A stretch of 64,000 bases of DNA from Ruegeria discodermiae (GTDB taxonomy: Bacteria; Pseudomonadota; Alphaproteobacteria; Rhodobacterales; Rhodobacteraceae). The notes under the pieces are model-generated. The model saw only the letters and a program-made list of their open reading frames with translations. It was not told the DNA's origin and did not search any database. Made by a program: the position numbers and the translations under genes. This document shows, piece after piece, positions 9,490-19,348 of the stretch; the first letter of the stretch is position 1, and each line of letters opens with the position of its first letter. The stretch is taken from assembly GCF_030758345.1 (NCBI RefSeq), contig NZ_JAVAMO010000001.1, positions 1,054,001 to 1,118,000 of the forward strand, given 5' to 3'.

Positions 9490-9515
9490 GAACCCACTGG
9501 AAAGCCAGTGGGTTC
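9490..9515 (-). terminator. Rho-independent terminator of rpoD
   Basis: A perfect 11-bp stem (GAACCCACTGG / CCAGTGGGTTC) closes a 4-base loop. Read on the minus strand it is followed by TTTTGTT, and it lies about 25 bases after the rpoD stop. Confidence 0.85.
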
Positions 9516-9541
9516 AAAGCACTACGCGATGTGATTGCGTC

Positions 9542-11539
9542 TTACTGATCCAGGAACGACCGCAGCTTGCGCGAGCGGCTGGGATGTTTGAGCTTGCGCA
9601 GCGCTTTGGCTTCGATCTGCCGGATACGCTCGCGGGTCACGCTGAACTGCTGGCCGACCTCTTCCAAAGTGTGGTCGGTGTTCATGCCGATGCCGAAGCG
9701 CATGCGCAGAACCCGCTCCTCGCGCGGGGTGAGCGAGGCCAGAACCCGGGTCGTGGTTTCCTTGAGGTTTTCCTGAATGGCGCTGTCCAGTGGCAGCACG
9801 GCATTCTTGTCCTCGATGAAATCGCCCAGCTGGCTGTCTTCCTCATCACCAATCGGTGTTTCCAGAGAGATCGGCTCCTTGGCGATCTTCATCACCTTGC
9901 GGACTTTTTCCAGCGGCATCTGCAGCTTTTCGGCCAGTTCTTCTGGCGTCGGCTCGCGACCGATTTCGTGCAGCATCTGACGACCGGTCCGGACCAGTTT
10001 GTTGATCGTTTCGATCATATGCACCGGAATACGAATAGTCCGCGCTTGGTCTGCAATCGACCGCGTGATCGCCTGACGAATCCACCAGGTCGCATAGGTC
10101 GAGAATTTGTAGCCGCGGCGGTACTCGAACTTGTCCACCGCCTTCATCAGGCCGATATTGCCTTCCTGGATGAGATCAAGGAATTGCAACCCGCGGTTGG
10201 TATATTTTTTGGCGATCGAGATCACCAGACGCAGGTTCGCCTCGACCATTTCCTTCTTGGCCTGACGCGCCTCTTTCTCGCCCTTCTGGACTTGCTGGAC
10301 GATGCGGCGGAATTCGCTGATGTCGAGGCCCACATACTGGCCGACCTGCGCCATGTCGGCGCGCAGTTCCTCGACCTTGTCAGTGGAGCGTTCGATGAAC
10401 ATCTGCCAGCCCCGGCCCGGCTTTTCAGCCATTTCGGTCAGCCAGTTCGGATCAAGCTCGCGCCCGCGATAGGTGTCGATGAATTCGCGGCGGTTGATGC
10501 GGGCCTGGTCGGCCAGCTTCACCATTGCGCTGTCCAGCGACATCACCCGGCGGTTGATGCCATAAAGCTGGTCGATCAGCGCCTCGATCCGGTTGTTATG
10601 CAGGTGCAGCCCATTCACCAGTTCCACGATCTCGGACCGCAGCGCCTGATAGGTGTCCTCGTCCTGGTTGCTGAAAGAGCCATCCTCGTTCAGCGTGGCC
10701 GAAATCCGGTTGTCCTGCATCTCGCTGAGCTGCGCGTAGTCCGACGAGATCCGTTCCAGCGTGGTCAGCACCTGATCTTTCAGGGCCGCTTCCATCGCCG
10801 CCAGCGACATATTGGCCTGATCGTCCTCGTCCTCGTCATCGTCCTGTGCGATGGGATTGCCATCGGCATCCAGTTCCGGCCCCTTGTCGGTATTGGCGGG
10901 TTTCGCCGCATCCACAGGCGCGGCTGCCGGGGCAACAACAGGTGCGTCGCCTTCATCGTCCTCGCCCATCTGGTTGCCGAACGTGGTCTCAAGGTCGATC
11001 ACATCGCGCAGCAGAATGTCCTCGGACAGAAGTTCGTCATGCCAGATGGTGATCGCCTGGAAGGTCAGCGGGCTTTCGCAGAGCCCTGCGATCATCGTGT
11101 TGCGCCCGGCCTCGATCCGCTTGGCGATGGCGATCTCGCCCTCGCGGCTGAGCAGTTCGACAGACCCCATCTCGCGCAGATACATGCGCACAGGATCGTC
11201 GGTGCGATCCAGCTTTTCGGTTGCGGCGCTGGCCAGCGTGATTTCACGCGCGCCTTCGGTGGTGACCAGATCGGTCGAGCCCTTCTGCTCTTCCTCTTCG
11301 GCCTCTTCATCTTCGATGATATTGATGCCCATTTCAGAGAGCATCGACATCACATCCTCGATCTGTTCAGAGCTGACCTGATCGGGCGGCAGCACCTGGT
11401 TGAGCTGATCGTAGGTGATGTATCCCTTTTCACGGGCCTCGGCGATCATCTTCTTGATCGCGGCCTGGCTCATATCCAGCGATGTTTCGGGTTCCTGTTC
11501 GTCGGGCTTGCGGTCGTCGTTGGTGTCTTTGGCGGCCAT
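9542..11539 (-). CDS. rpoD: RNA polymerase primary sigma factor RpoD
   Basis: 665 residues, typical of alphaproteobacterial sigma-70. An N-terminal region 1.1 with acidic stretches leads into region 2 ([26 protein letters not shown]-type core binding; [18 protein letters not shown] for -10 recognition), then region 3 and a C-terminal region 4 helix-turn-helix ([19 protein letters not shown]) for the -35 element. It directs housekeeping transcription. dnaG lies upstream on the same strand, as in the classic macromolecular-synthesis cluster, but a terminator at 11643-11664 separates them. Confidence 0.98.
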   Translation of the reverse strand: MAAKDTNDDRKPDEQEPETSLDMSQAAIKKMIAEAREKGYITYDQLNQVLPPDQVSSEQIEDVMSMLSEMGINIIEDEEAEEEEQKGSTDLVTTEGAREITLASAATEKLDRTDDPVRMYLREMGSVELLSREGEIAIAKRIEAGRNTMIAGLCESPLTFQAITIWHDELLSEDILLRDVIDLETTFGNQMGEDDEGDAPVVAPAAAPVDAAKPANTDKGPELDADGNPIAQDDDEDEDDQANMSLAAMEAALKDQVLTTLERISSDYAQLSEMQDNRISATLNEDGSFSNQDEDTYQALRSEIVELVNGLHLHNNRIEALIDQLYGINRRVMSLDSAMVKLADQARINRREFIDTYRGRELDPNWLTEMAEKPGRGWQMFIERSTDKVEELRADMAQVGQYVGLDISEFRRIVQQVQKGEKEARQAKKEMVEANLRLVISIAKKYTNRGLQFLDLIQEGNIGLMKAVDKFEYRRGYKFSTYATWWIRQAITRSIADQARTIRIPVHMIETINKLVRTGRQMLHEIGREPTPEELAEKLQMPLEKVRKVMKIAKEPISLETPIGDEEDSQLGDFIEDKNAVLPLDSAIQENLKETTTRVLASLTPREERVLRMRFGIGMNTDHTLEEVGQQFSVTRERIRQIEAKALRKLKHPSRSRKLRSFLDQ

Positions 11540-11642
11540 TCAATGCTCCTGCAGGGCTGGGTGATTCGGCTGAAACGAATCATTAGCGCGAAGATCTGAT
11601 TCGGCCACCCGTTTACCCTGTTTTTTTCCCATGTTCCTTAGC

Positions 11643-11664
11643 AAAACGCCCCTATCGGCGTTTT
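11643..11664 (-). terminator. Terminator overlapping the dnaG stop
   Basis: AAAACGCC / GGCGTTTT is a perfect 8-bp inverted repeat with a 6-base loop. On the minus strand it ends GGCGTTTTGC, and the dnaG stop codon (11652-11654) lies in the loop. It probably ends or attenuates dnaG transcription before rpoD. Confidence 0.65.
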
Positions 11665-13604
11665 CGTTCAAAGTTGATTCCCGAGACAATTGCATCCAGC
11701 GCGTCCCGTTCGTCCCGCTTGATTCGCGCGCCATTGTCGGCCACGTCAAAGATCGCCTTGTCCTCGTTCTGCGAGCGACTGGCGCGATTATGCTCTTCGG
11801 CGGCCTGCGCCACCCGCCAGGTCACCGCCTCATCTTCGAGCTCGGCAATCTCTTCGCGTGCTTCGGCCATCTCGGCGGTCAGCCCGCGCAGCGCGGTGAG
11901 TTTTGCGAGTTCTTCGGCCAGGGTCATCTCGGCCAGTTCGACATCGCCGGGTCGGCGCACGCAGGGGCTGATGGCCACATGGCGAAACCTGTGCAGATTT
12001 TCAAGGGCCTCGGGGCCAAGCGCCTCGTGAATTCTGTCCGATAGGTGTTCTGGTGCATCAATCGCGTGGCGCAGGACCTGATCGCGTAGCGCCGCAGTGT
12101 CGGGATCGCGGCACTCCATCTCTTCGATCTGCGCCTCAAATTGGACCACGACTTCGGGCGTTGCGATGGCGGCGGCCAGAATGACAGCCTCGCGCATCTG
12201 GATCTGGCTGTGCTCGCCTTGCGAGGCCAGCAGCGAGGCGCGGGTCTGTGGCAGCGGTGTCGGTTTCGGCGGCTGCCATTTGCCACGCGGTTGCCAGGTC
12301 CCCTGTTTCGGCTTGCGCTGCGGGCGGAACAATTCCCAGCGCAGATCCTTGATCTCCTGCCCATAATGCGACCGGATCGACGGGTCACGGATCAGCTTGA
12401 TCTTTTCGCGCAACGCCTTGTCCAGCGCCGCCTTGCGCTCGGGGCTGTCGAACACCTTGTCGTCGGTCTCGCGCTGCCAGAGCAGGCGCACCATCGGCAT
12501 CGCCTGATCCAGCACATTTTGCACCGCTGCAGGCCCTTCGCCCCGAATCAGATCATCGGGGTCCTTGCCTTCGGGCATCAGCGCAAAGCGCAGCGATTTG
12601 CCAGCCTCCAGCAGTGGCAGGGCCAGATCGATGACGCGCATCGCCGCGCGCAGACCGGCAGTGTCACCATCCAGCGCAATGATCGGCTCGTTCGCGATCC
12701 GCCAGAGCAATTGCAGCTGATGTTCGGTGACCGCCGTCCCCAGCGGCGCGACCGAAGCACCAAAACCGCCCTCGGCCAGCGCGATCACATCCATATAGCC
12801 CTCGGCCACGATCAGCGGCTGACCCTTGCCCGCTGCGGTGCGGGCGGGGCCGTGATTGTAGAGGCTGCGGCCCTTGTCGAACAGCTCGGTCTCGGGCGAG
12901 TTCAGGTATTTGGCATTGTCATTGGGATCCATGGCGCGACCGCCAAACGCGATACAGCGCCCGCGCACATCGCGGATCGGGAACATGATGCGGTTGCGGA
13001 AGGTGTCATAAGGCTTGCCGCCCTTGGTCGAGGGTTTGGCGAGCCCCGCGCCCATGATCCGCTCTTCCTCAACGCCCTTGCCCCGCAGGTGATCCCAGAG
13101 CCCCTGCCAGCCATCCGGGGCAAAGCCGATCTCCCACCGTTCAGCCGCCGCCCCGTCCAGACCGCGTTTCACCAGATAGTCCCGCGCCGCCGTCCCTGCA
13201 GCGGTCTTCAGTTGCAGGCGGAAAAACTGCACAGCCTGCTCCATCACCTCGGCCAATTGCGTGCGGCGATCCTGCTTTTCCTGCGCGCGCGGGTCGCGTT
13301 CGGGCATCGGCATACCCGCCTCGCGCGCCAGAATCTCGACCGCCTCAATAAAAGAGACATTCTCGGTCTCTTTTACAAAGCTGATCGCGTCGCCCTTGGC
13401 GTGGCAGCCAAAGCAGTAATAAAACCCCTTGCGATCATCCACATGGAATGACGCGGTTTTCTCATGGTGGAACGGGCATGGTGCCCACATGTCGCCCTTG
13501 CCCTGATTGGATTTGCGCGGGTCCCATGTGACCTTGCGCCCCACCACCTGTGACAGGCTGGAGCGGCTGCGCAATTCATCCAGAAAGCCGGGCGGCAGCG
13601 ACAT
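11652..13604 (-). CDS. dnaG: DNA primase DnaG
   Basis: 650 residues. The N-terminal CHC2 zinc finger uses C43, H46, C64 and C67 (CPFHHEK then CFGCHAKGD). The TOPRIM core carries LIVAEGYMDVIAL and ALDGDTAG, whose acidic residues bind catalytic metal. The C-terminal part is the helicase-interaction region. DnaG makes RNA primers at the replication fork. The start is 1 base after the stop of the small secreted protein upstream (13606-13941), so the two may be co-transcribed. Confidence 0.97.
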   Translation of the reverse strand: MSLPPGFLDELRSRSSLSQVVGRKVTWDPRKSNQGKGDMWAPCPFHHEKTASFHVDDRKGFYYCFGCHAKGDAISFVKETENVSFIEAVEILAREAGMPMPERDPRAQEKQDRRTQLAEVMEQAVQFFRLQLKTAAGTAARDYLVKRGLDGAAAERWEIGFAPDGWQGLWDHLRGKGVEEERIMGAGLAKPSTKGGKPYDTFRNRIMFPIRDVRGRCIAFGGRAMDPNDNAKYLNSPETELFDKGRSLYNHGPARTAAGKGQPLIVAEGYMDVIALAEGGFGASVAPLGTAVTEHQLQLLWRIANEPIIALDGDTAGLRAAMRVIDLALPLLEAGKSLRFALMPEGKDPDDLIRGEGPAAVQNVLDQAMPMVRLLWQRETDDKVFDSPERKAALDKALREKIKLIRDPSIRSHYGQEIKDLRWELFRPQRKPKQGTWQPRGKWQPPKPTPLPQTRASLLASQGEHSQIQMREAVILAAAIATPEVVVQFEAQIEEMECRDPDTAALRDQVLRHAIDAPEHLSDRIHEALGPEALENLHRFRHVAISPCVRRPGDVELAEMTLAEELAKLTALRGLTAEMAEAREEIAELEDEAVTWRVAQAAEEHNRASRSQNEDKAIFDVADNGARIKRDERDALDAIVSGINFERKRR

Positions 13605-13605
13605 A

Positions 13606-13941
13606 TCAGTTGTTCAGCTCTTTCTGCATCTTCTGGATCTTATCCCAGTTCTCCAGACATTGGGCCTGCAATTGCGCCCCCAGATCGGTCTTGCGCAGAT
13701 CGCGCATCTTCTGCTCATAGACCCATGGCACGAATTGCGGGATCGCGGCGTTGTACTGCGCGGGCCATGTTGGATTGCTCGCCGCAATCGTCGAGATCAC
13801 ATCGGCCTGTTTCACCCGGTCCAGCCGCGCCTGCTGAATGGCCTGGATGACCTGCGCCTGATAACCGCAGCTTTCCTCCTTGGTTTCCTTGGCCAGAACG
13901 GGCGTCGCCAGCAAAGAGGCAGCAAGCACATAGCGGATCAT
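13606..13941 (-). CDS. Small secreted protein of unknown function
   Basis: 111 residues from the ATG at 13941; upstream in-frame starts would bury the signal peptide. MIRYVLAASLLATPVLA is a good Sec signal, cleaved near residue 17. The mature chain is alpha-helical in look, with two Cys (ESCGYQAQ and AQCLENWDK) that could form a disulfide, and is probably periplasmic. It sits one base before dnaG. I do not recognise the family. Confidence 0.7.
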   Translation of the reverse strand: MIRYVLAASLLATPVLAKETKEESCGYQAQVIQAIQQARLDRVKQADVISTIAASNPTWPAQYNAAIPQFVPWVYEQKMRDLRKTDLGAQLQAQCLENWDKIQKMQKELNN

Positions 13942-14108
13942 CGGGTCCTCCGGAATCAGTTGAGACGCCGCAAGACTACCCGCCTGCCGCCAGCGCTGCC
14001 ATCGCCGTTTTGGGGTCATGCGCATTTGTGGCGACCCTGGGCCTGCGATCGCGGAGCAAAACCGTCAATCGGCGCACTCCGCGTTTTCGCTGACAAGCTG
14101 TTGCTGCG

Positions 14109-14678
14109 CTATGAGGGGTCGAGGATCTCGGGTCTGACAACCGCCTTGCCATCACTCGTAAAAAACGGTGTTTTCCGGCCATCGCGCTGAAACCCCGCGC
14201 GCAGATGCCGTCCCAAAATCTGCGCGACCATCTTCATCCGCCCCTTGGCTTTCAACCCGGTTGGCGAGGTCGCATCCTCCACGTTGCCAACGGCCACGAC
14301 CGGCCCGATGACATCAGAGACGTCCGCGTCCGGGTAAGCAGCCAACAGAGTGCCCATGAAGCGCAGCTTGGCGCCAACCGTATTGACCAGCGGCGTGTTG
14401 CAGCAGGAAGCATACCAGCGATAGAGGCCCTTGGGGGTCAGGCGCAAACAGGCCAGTTGCTCGACCCCTTGAGTGAGTTCGAGCCGCGATGGCAGGGTCT
14501 GGTAGAGGGCGGTGCCGCCTTTGGGGTCCATCGCCCACTCTGCCCCCAGATGCCGGGCGAAGGCCTGGCAATCGACGCAGTAACACAAAACATGCGTGCC
14601 GTTTCGAGGTGAAACGCCACGCACGATACCGCGGAGCTTGCCGCACTGACAACCGAAGGTCAGGTCGCACTCCGCCAT
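14109..14678 (-). CDS. DUF6151/GFA-like zinc-ribbon protein
   Basis: 189 residues. Cys pairs in FGCQCGKLRG and VLCYCVDCQAFARHL resemble the zinc sites of the glutathione-dependent formaldehyde-activating (GFA/CENP-V) fold, and I believe the family is DUF6151. A third Cys group, YASCCNTPL, fits the same fold. No catalytic role is established for these relatives. The stop of the gene is followed by no close partner; gdhA begins upstream with a 6-base gap between its stop and this start, so the two may share a transcript. Confidence 0.7.
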   Translation of the reverse strand: MAECDLTFGCQCGKLRGIVRGVSPRNGTHVLCYCVDCQAFARHLGAEWAMDPKGGTALYQTLPSRLELTQGVEQLACLRLTPKGLYRWYASCCNTPLVNTVGAKLRFMGTLLAAYPDADVSDVIGPVVAVGNVEDATSPTGLKAKGRMKMVAQILGRHLRAGFQRDGRKTPFFTSDGKAVVRPEILDPS

Positions 14679-14684
14679 CCTGGG

Positions 14685-16115
14685 TCAGAGCCCTTTGGCA
14701 CGATAGCTGGCCGCAACCTTTTCGATCGAGACGATATAGGCCGCCGTGCGCAGGTCCTCGATATCGGCCCGGTCATGCCAGACATTGCGCATCGACTGAT
14801 AGGCGATCCGCATCGTGTCATCGAGACCCGAACGCACAAGTTCCAATTCGCCCGCGCCACGCAGATACTTGTCCTTGAAATCCGGAGACATCGACCATTT
14901 GTCGCCCAGATAATCGTCAAGCCGCTGCAACTCGTCGATGACCAACTGGTGGCGTGCCTCTTCCTGGCGGCGCTGCATCCGGCCAAAGCGGATATGGCTG
15001 AGGTTCTTGACCCACTCGAAATAGGACACCGTCACACCACCGGCATTGGCATACATGTCGGGAATGATCACGCAGCCTTTCTTGCGCAGCACCTCGTCGG
15101 CACCTGCAGTAACGGGGCCATTTGCGGCCTCGATGATCAGCGGAGCCTTGATGCGTTCGGCGTTGCTGAGGTTGATCACCCCTTCCAGCGCCGCCGGGAT
15201 AAGGATGTCGCAGTCTTCTTCCAGCAGGACCGCGCCGTCCGCCACATGGGTGGCATCCGGGAAGCCGGAGACGCCACCATGTTTGACGATCCAATTGCGC
15301 ACACCCTCCACATCCAACCCGTCAGCGTTATAGATGCCGCCGTCGCGCTCGATGATACCGATGATCTTGGAGCCATCCTCTTCTGACAGGAACTTGGCGG
15401 CGTGGAAGCCCACGTTGCCCAGCCCCTGCACGATTACCCGCTTGCCATCGAGCGAGCCGGTCATGCCCGCCTTGTCCATATCGCGCTTGTCCCGGAAGAA
15501 CTCGCGCAGCGCATATTGAACGCCGCGCCCGGTGGCCTCGGTCCGGCCCTGAATACCGCCGGCATTGATTGGCTTGCCCGTCACGCAGGCGCGGCCATTG
15601 ATGTCGGTGGTGTTCATCCGCATGTACTGGTCCGCGATCCAGGCCATCTCGCGCTCACCGGTCCCCATGTCCGGGGCAGGCACGTTCTGCGAGGGGTGGA
15701 TCAGGTCGCGCTTGGCCAGCTCATAGGCGAAACGGCGGGTTATCTGTTCCAACTCATGCTCGTCATATTGGCGCGGATCGATACAGAGGCCACCTTTGGA
15801 GCCGCCAAAGGGTGCCTCGACCAGCGCACATTTATAGGTCATCAGCGCCGCCAGCGCCTCGACCTCGTCCTGATTGACCGATGGCGCATAACGAATGCCC
15901 CCCTTCACCGGCTCCATATGTTCGGAATGCACCGAACGGTAGCCAACAAAGGTTTGAATCTGCCCACGAAGCCGCACGCCGAACCGGACCGTGTAGGTGG
16001 CGTTGCAAACCCGTATCTTTTCTTCGAGGCCCGGAGGCAGGTCCATCAGGGCGACCGCCCTGTTGAACATCAGGTCCACACTCTCGCGAAAACTGGGTTC
16101 GTTCCTTGGGCTCAT
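14685..16115 (-). CDS. gdhA: Glu/Leu/Phe/Val family amino-acid dehydrogenase (glutamate dehydrogenase)
   Basis: 476 residues from the ATG at 16115, chosen because GGGAGGA lies just upstream; a longer in-frame start at 16154 lacks support. The catalytic segment is MTYKCALVEAPFGGSKGG, with the Lys of the family, followed by PAPDMGTGEREMAWIADQY. The Rossmann motif is VIVQGLGNVGFHAA. The enzyme most likely interconverts glutamate and 2-oxoglutarate with NAD(P). The chain is about 50 residues longer than the usual hexameric enzyme. Cofactor preference cannot be read safely. Confidence 0.9.
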   Translation of the reverse strand: MSPRNEPSFRESVDLMFNRAVALMDLPPGLEEKIRVCNATYTVRFGVRLRGQIQTFVGYRSVHSEHMEPVKGGIRYAPSVNQDEVEALAALMTYKCALVEAPFGGSKGGLCIDPRQYDEHELEQITRRFAYELAKRDLIHPSQNVPAPDMGTGEREMAWIADQYMRMNTTDINGRACVTGKPINAGGIQGRTEATGRGVQYALREFFRDKRDMDKAGMTGSLDGKRVIVQGLGNVGFHAAKFLSEEDGSKIIGIIERDGGIYNADGLDVEGVRNWIVKHGGVSGFPDATHVADGAVLLEEDCDILIPAALEGVINLSNAERIKAPLIIEAANGPVTAGADEVLRKKGCVIIPDMYANAGGVTVSYFEWVKNLSHIRFGRMQRRQEEARHQLVIDELQRLDDYLGDKWSMSPDFKDKYLRGAGELELVRSGLDDTMRIAYQSMRNVWHDRADIEDLRTAAYIVSIEKVAASYRAKGL

Positions 16116-16462
16116 ATTGGTCCTCCCTGACCTTATGCGACTCGCCATACACATCGAGTGTTATCGCCACCTTAAGCAGGTTCGACGCGGCGATGCGACA
16201 TTTTTGAGCATGTTGCTAACCACTCTTTCAGGTCTCTGGCGCGAATCAGCTGATACCGGGGCCGCATTGTGGCACTGTCGCGTGGCGGGAAACAGAAGCC
16301 CAAATGCACGCATAAGTGTCCGCGAATTGCCCCTATTAATCTAGGTTTGGGGCGGGTTATGCCCAATTATCGCCATGTTCCCAGCGCATCTAGGATAGTC
16401 GAAGTAAGTCTGAAGTATGTCTTCGGAATTGGATCATCGGGTCCGGGGGATAGAGGTGTAGT
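16116..16462. other. 347-base divergent intergenic region, no gene
   Basis: It separates gdhA (minus) from the vWA protein (plus) and must hold both promoters. I found no convincing small gene, long inverted repeat or riboswitch. GAGGTG just before 16463 serves as the plus-strand ribosome site. Confidence 0.6.
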
Positions 16463-18262
16463 ATGCACAACCATGTTAACAAACCGCACGTATGGGGGCG
16501 TCGTGCGGCCAAACAATTTCACAAACGCGGCAGGTCATTCCTGTCGGATGACACGGGATCCATGACGATTTTCTCGTGCTACATTTTTCTCATCATCATC
16601 GCATTGGGGGGCATCGGCGTAGACGTGATGCGTCACGAACGCGACCGGGCCCGCCTGCAAGGCGTTCTGGACCGGGCGGTGCTGGCCGCTGCCGACCTCG
16701 ATCAGACCCAGGACCCCAAAGACGTGGTCATGGACTATCTGACCAAGGAAGGCCTGCAGGACTATATCGACCGGGACACCGATATCATCGTCACTCCGGA
16801 ATTCTCGGGTGAAGAGAATATCGGCCCGCTGGGGTATCGGATCGTCGAAGCAACCGCCCGATCCAGCTTTCCGACGCAGTTTATGCATCTGTCCGGTATC
16901 GACACGTTGAATGTACAGGCACACAGCGTTGCCGAAGAACGCATCGGCGAGGTCGAGATTTCGCTGGTGCTGGATGTATCCGGTTCGATGAACAGCTATA
17001 ACAGGCTGGTCGATCTGAAAGTTGCGGCGAAGAATTTCGTCAACCAGATGTCGGCGAATACCCGCGATGGCGACCTGTCGATCTCAATCATTCCTTATGC
17101 CACGCAGGTGTCCTTTCCGGACAGCATGCTGCCGCATCTGAGCCTGAGCGGTCAGAACGATCATGCCAACTGCATCAACTTCTCGGATGACGAGTTCCTG
17201 ACAACCTCGATGGATCTGGGCCGTGAGCGTGAGCGCACACTGCATATGTCGCCCTGGCCCTGGAGCAGTTACGCCTTCGATCTGCGTGCCGAAAACAAGC
17301 GCGTCTACTATGAGATGTGCGACGATGGTGTTCTGATTGAAGAGGGCGAAACAGACGGCAGCGTAAGCCGCAACAACCGCGAGATTCTGCCGTTTCAGAA
17401 GGACGCAAATGCGATCAACACCTATATCGACGAGCTGCGTGCCTGGGGCAACACCTCAATCGATATCGGCATGAAGTGGGGCGCCGCCCTTCTTGATGAC
17501 AGCACGGCCGACATGATCTCCGCAATGGCGGACGGCTCCGAGAGTGCCACGGTTCCCAGCGAGTTTGCCGATCGGCCCTCAGCCTATAACAGCGGCGACG
17601 CGATGAAGGTTTTGGTGCTGATGACCGATGGCGCAAATACCGATCAGGGCGCGATCAAAGCCCCCTACCGGGAAGGCCCATCGAATATCTGGTGGAATGG
17701 CGCGGAAAAAGTTTATTCCAGCTACAACGACTCCACCAACCAGTATTTCTGGCATCATGAGGGCATCTGGCAGGACCATGCCTATGGCGCGCAGCCCGGA
17801 TCGGAATATGAAATCCAGACCCGGGTCCGTGTCTGCGGCTACTACAATTGCTGGTATGAATACCAGACCGAAACCAAAGAAGAGGGTGGCAACGCGGCCC
17901 GGCTTGACTATGCCGAGCTGTGGGAACAGACCTCTGTTCGCTACGTGCGCAACCTTCTTGATGACTGGATGGGCAGTTCGGCTGCAGGCAATTGGTATAA
18001 CTCGGTTGTCGATTGGACCTACAACGATACCAAGGACCAGCGCGTCAGAGCGATGTGCGACCTGGTGAAATCCCCCGAACGCGGCGCCTACATCTACAGC
18101 ATCGCTTTCGAGGCACCGGAATCCGGCGCAACGCTGCTGGATTACTGCGCAAGCTCTGACAATCATTTCTACAAAGTCGGCGACGCATCCAACGAGTTGA
18201 CGATTGACGAGGCCTTCTCGTCCATCGGATCGTCGATCCGCAAACTGAGGTTGACACAATGA
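16463..18262 (+). CDS. TadG-like pilus-assembly protein with vWA domain
   Basis: 599 residues. After a basic N-terminus, MTIFSCYIFLIIIALGGIGV is a single membrane segment of the TadE/TadG type. A von Willebrand A domain starts near residue 165 with the metal site DVSGSMN and continues to VLVLMTDGANTD. Such proteins face the periplasm and act as minor components of Tad (Flp) pili. The next two genes are TadE-like and overlap or abut it, making a three-gene operon. No tad ATPase, secretin or flp gene is in the window, so the pilus machinery must lie elsewhere or be absent. Confidence 0.85.
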   Translation: MHNHVNKPHVWGRRAAKQFHKRGRSFLSDDTGSMTIFSCYIFLIIIALGGIGVDVMRHERDRARLQGVLDRAVLAAADLDQTQDPKDVVMDYLTKEGLQDYIDRDTDIIVTPEFSGEENIGPLGYRIVEATARSSFPTQFMHLSGIDTLNVQAHSVAEERIGEVEISLVLDVSGSMNSYNRLVDLKVAAKNFVNQMSANTRDGDLSISIIPYATQVSFPDSMLPHLSLSGQNDHANCINFSDDEFLTTSMDLGRERERTLHMSPWPWSSYAFDLRAENKRVYYEMCDDGVLIEEGETDGSVSRNNREILPFQKDANAINTYIDELRAWGNTSIDIGMKWGAALLDDSTADMISAMADGSESATVPSEFADRPSAYNSGDAMKVLVLMTDGANTDQGAIKAPYREGPSNIWWNGAEKVYSSYNDSTNQYFWHHEGIWQDHAYGAQPGSEYEIQTRVRVCGYYNCWYEYQTETKEEGGNAARLDYAELWEQTSVRYVRNLLDDWMGSSAAGNWYNSVVDWTYNDTKDQRVRAMCDLVKSPERGAYIYSIAFEAPESGATLLDYCASSDNHFYKVGDASNELTIDEAFSSIGSSIRKLRLTQ

Positions 18263-18795
18263 GACCTGGTTTCCTGAAACGCCTCCGCCGTGTTCTTCGT
18301 AACGAAAGCGGCACTGCGACCATCGAATTCGTAATGGTGTTCCCTGTCGTGATGTTCCTTGTCGCCTCCGGCGCCGAGATGGCGATGTTGAACATCCATC
18401 GCGGAATGCTAGAGCGGGCCGTGGACACGACCGTTCGCGACATCCGCCTCAGCACCGGCACGCATTACGAACATGATGATGTCAAACAAACCATTTGCGA
18501 GCGGGCAGAGTTCATTGAGGATTGCAATAGCAATCTCAGGCTGGAGTTGGTGCCGGTGGATCCCCGCGTCGCGGTAACCACCCAGGAAGGGGCCGATTGC
18601 ATCGACCGGGTCGAAGTGATCAACCCGCAATACAGATTTACCAATGGTCAAAGCAACGAGCTGATGGTGATGCACGCCTGTGTCCTGATCTCTCCGATCC
18701 TGCCCACAAGCCACCTTGGCGCCGCCTTGGCCGACAACGAAGACGGCAAGTATCGGCTGTTTGCGACAACCGCCTTTGTGCAGGAGCCTCAGTAA
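18259..18795 (+). CDS. TadE-like minor pilin
   Basis: 178 residues; its ATG overlaps the previous stop by 4 bases. ESGTATIEFVMVFPVVMFLV is the TadE signature: a short polar leader, a Gly/Ala junction and a Glu at position +5 of the hydrophobic stretch. The rest is a periplasmic domain with several Cys (TICERAEFIEDC; DCIDRV; MHAC). It probably takes part in Tad-type surface fibres with the neighbouring vWA protein. Confidence 0.85.
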   Translation: MRPGFLKRLRRVLRNESGTATIEFVMVFPVVMFLVASGAEMAMLNIHRGMLERAVDTTVRDIRLSTGTHYEHDDVKQTICERAEFIEDCNSNLRLELVPVDPRVAVTTQEGADCIDRVEVINPQYRFTNGQSNELMVMHACVLISPILPTSHLGAALADNEDGKYRLFATTAFVQEPQ

Positions 18796-18799
18796 AATC

Positions 18800-19348
18800 A
18801 TGGTACCTTTTATTGCACCCAGACTTAAGCGCTTCTCGAAAGAGGAAAACGGCGCAATTTCGGTCGAAGCCCTCATGATGCTGCCCCTGCTGTTTTGGGC
18901 GTTCCTGGCGGTCTTCACGTTCTTGGACGCTTACAGAGCCAACGCGCTGAACCTCAAGGCGGCCTATACGATCGGCGACCTCGTTTCACGCGAGACCGAG
19001 GTTATCAACAATACTTATATCGACTCGATGGCCACAGTGTTCGGGCTGATGACCAAGCCCGGCTCGGAAAGCCGCGTGCGCATCAGCGTCGTTCACTATG
19101 ACGAGGATACCGACGGATATTATCTGGACTGGTCGGCAAATCGCGGCTTTACGAATGCGATGGATGACGACCGGCTTGCGGAAATCCGCGATCGCCTGCC
19201 GATCATGCCGGATGAGGAACGGGTCATTCTGGTCGAAACGTCGAACACCTATGTCCCGCCCTTTGCGGTCGGTGTGAACATCACCGACATGGAGAACCTT
19301 GTCTTTACGCGGCCGCGTTTCACCGGGCTGGTGCGCGCCGAGCTTTAG
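18800..19348 (+). CDS. TadE/TadF-like minor pilin
   Basis: 182 residues from the ATG at 18800; a longer frame from 18716 overlaps the previous gene out of frame and is not needed. KEENGAISVEALMMLPLLFW is again the pseudopilin-type leader with Glu in the hydrophobic stretch. The remainder is a periplasmic domain without recognised motifs. It is the last gene of the vWA-TadE-TadE set and overlaps the convergent gene at 19345 by 4 bases. Confidence 0.8.
   Translation: MVPFIAPRLKRFSKEENGAISVEALMMLPLLFWAFLAVFTFLDAYRANALNLKAAYTIGDLVSRETEVINNTYIDSMATVFGLMTKPGSESRVRISVVHYDEDTDGYYLDWSANRGFTNAMDDDRLAEIRDRLPIMPDEERVILVETSNTYVPPFAVGVNITDMENLVFTRPRFTGLVRAEL

Noticed and set aside
9584-11599. 671-codon open frame opposite rpoD
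   Set aside because: It is a mirror of the high-GC rpoD coding region, with biased His/Leu/Asp composition and no domain.
12141-13451. 436-codon open frame opposite dnaG
   Set aside because: Shadow of dnaG; no ribosome site or recognisable motif.
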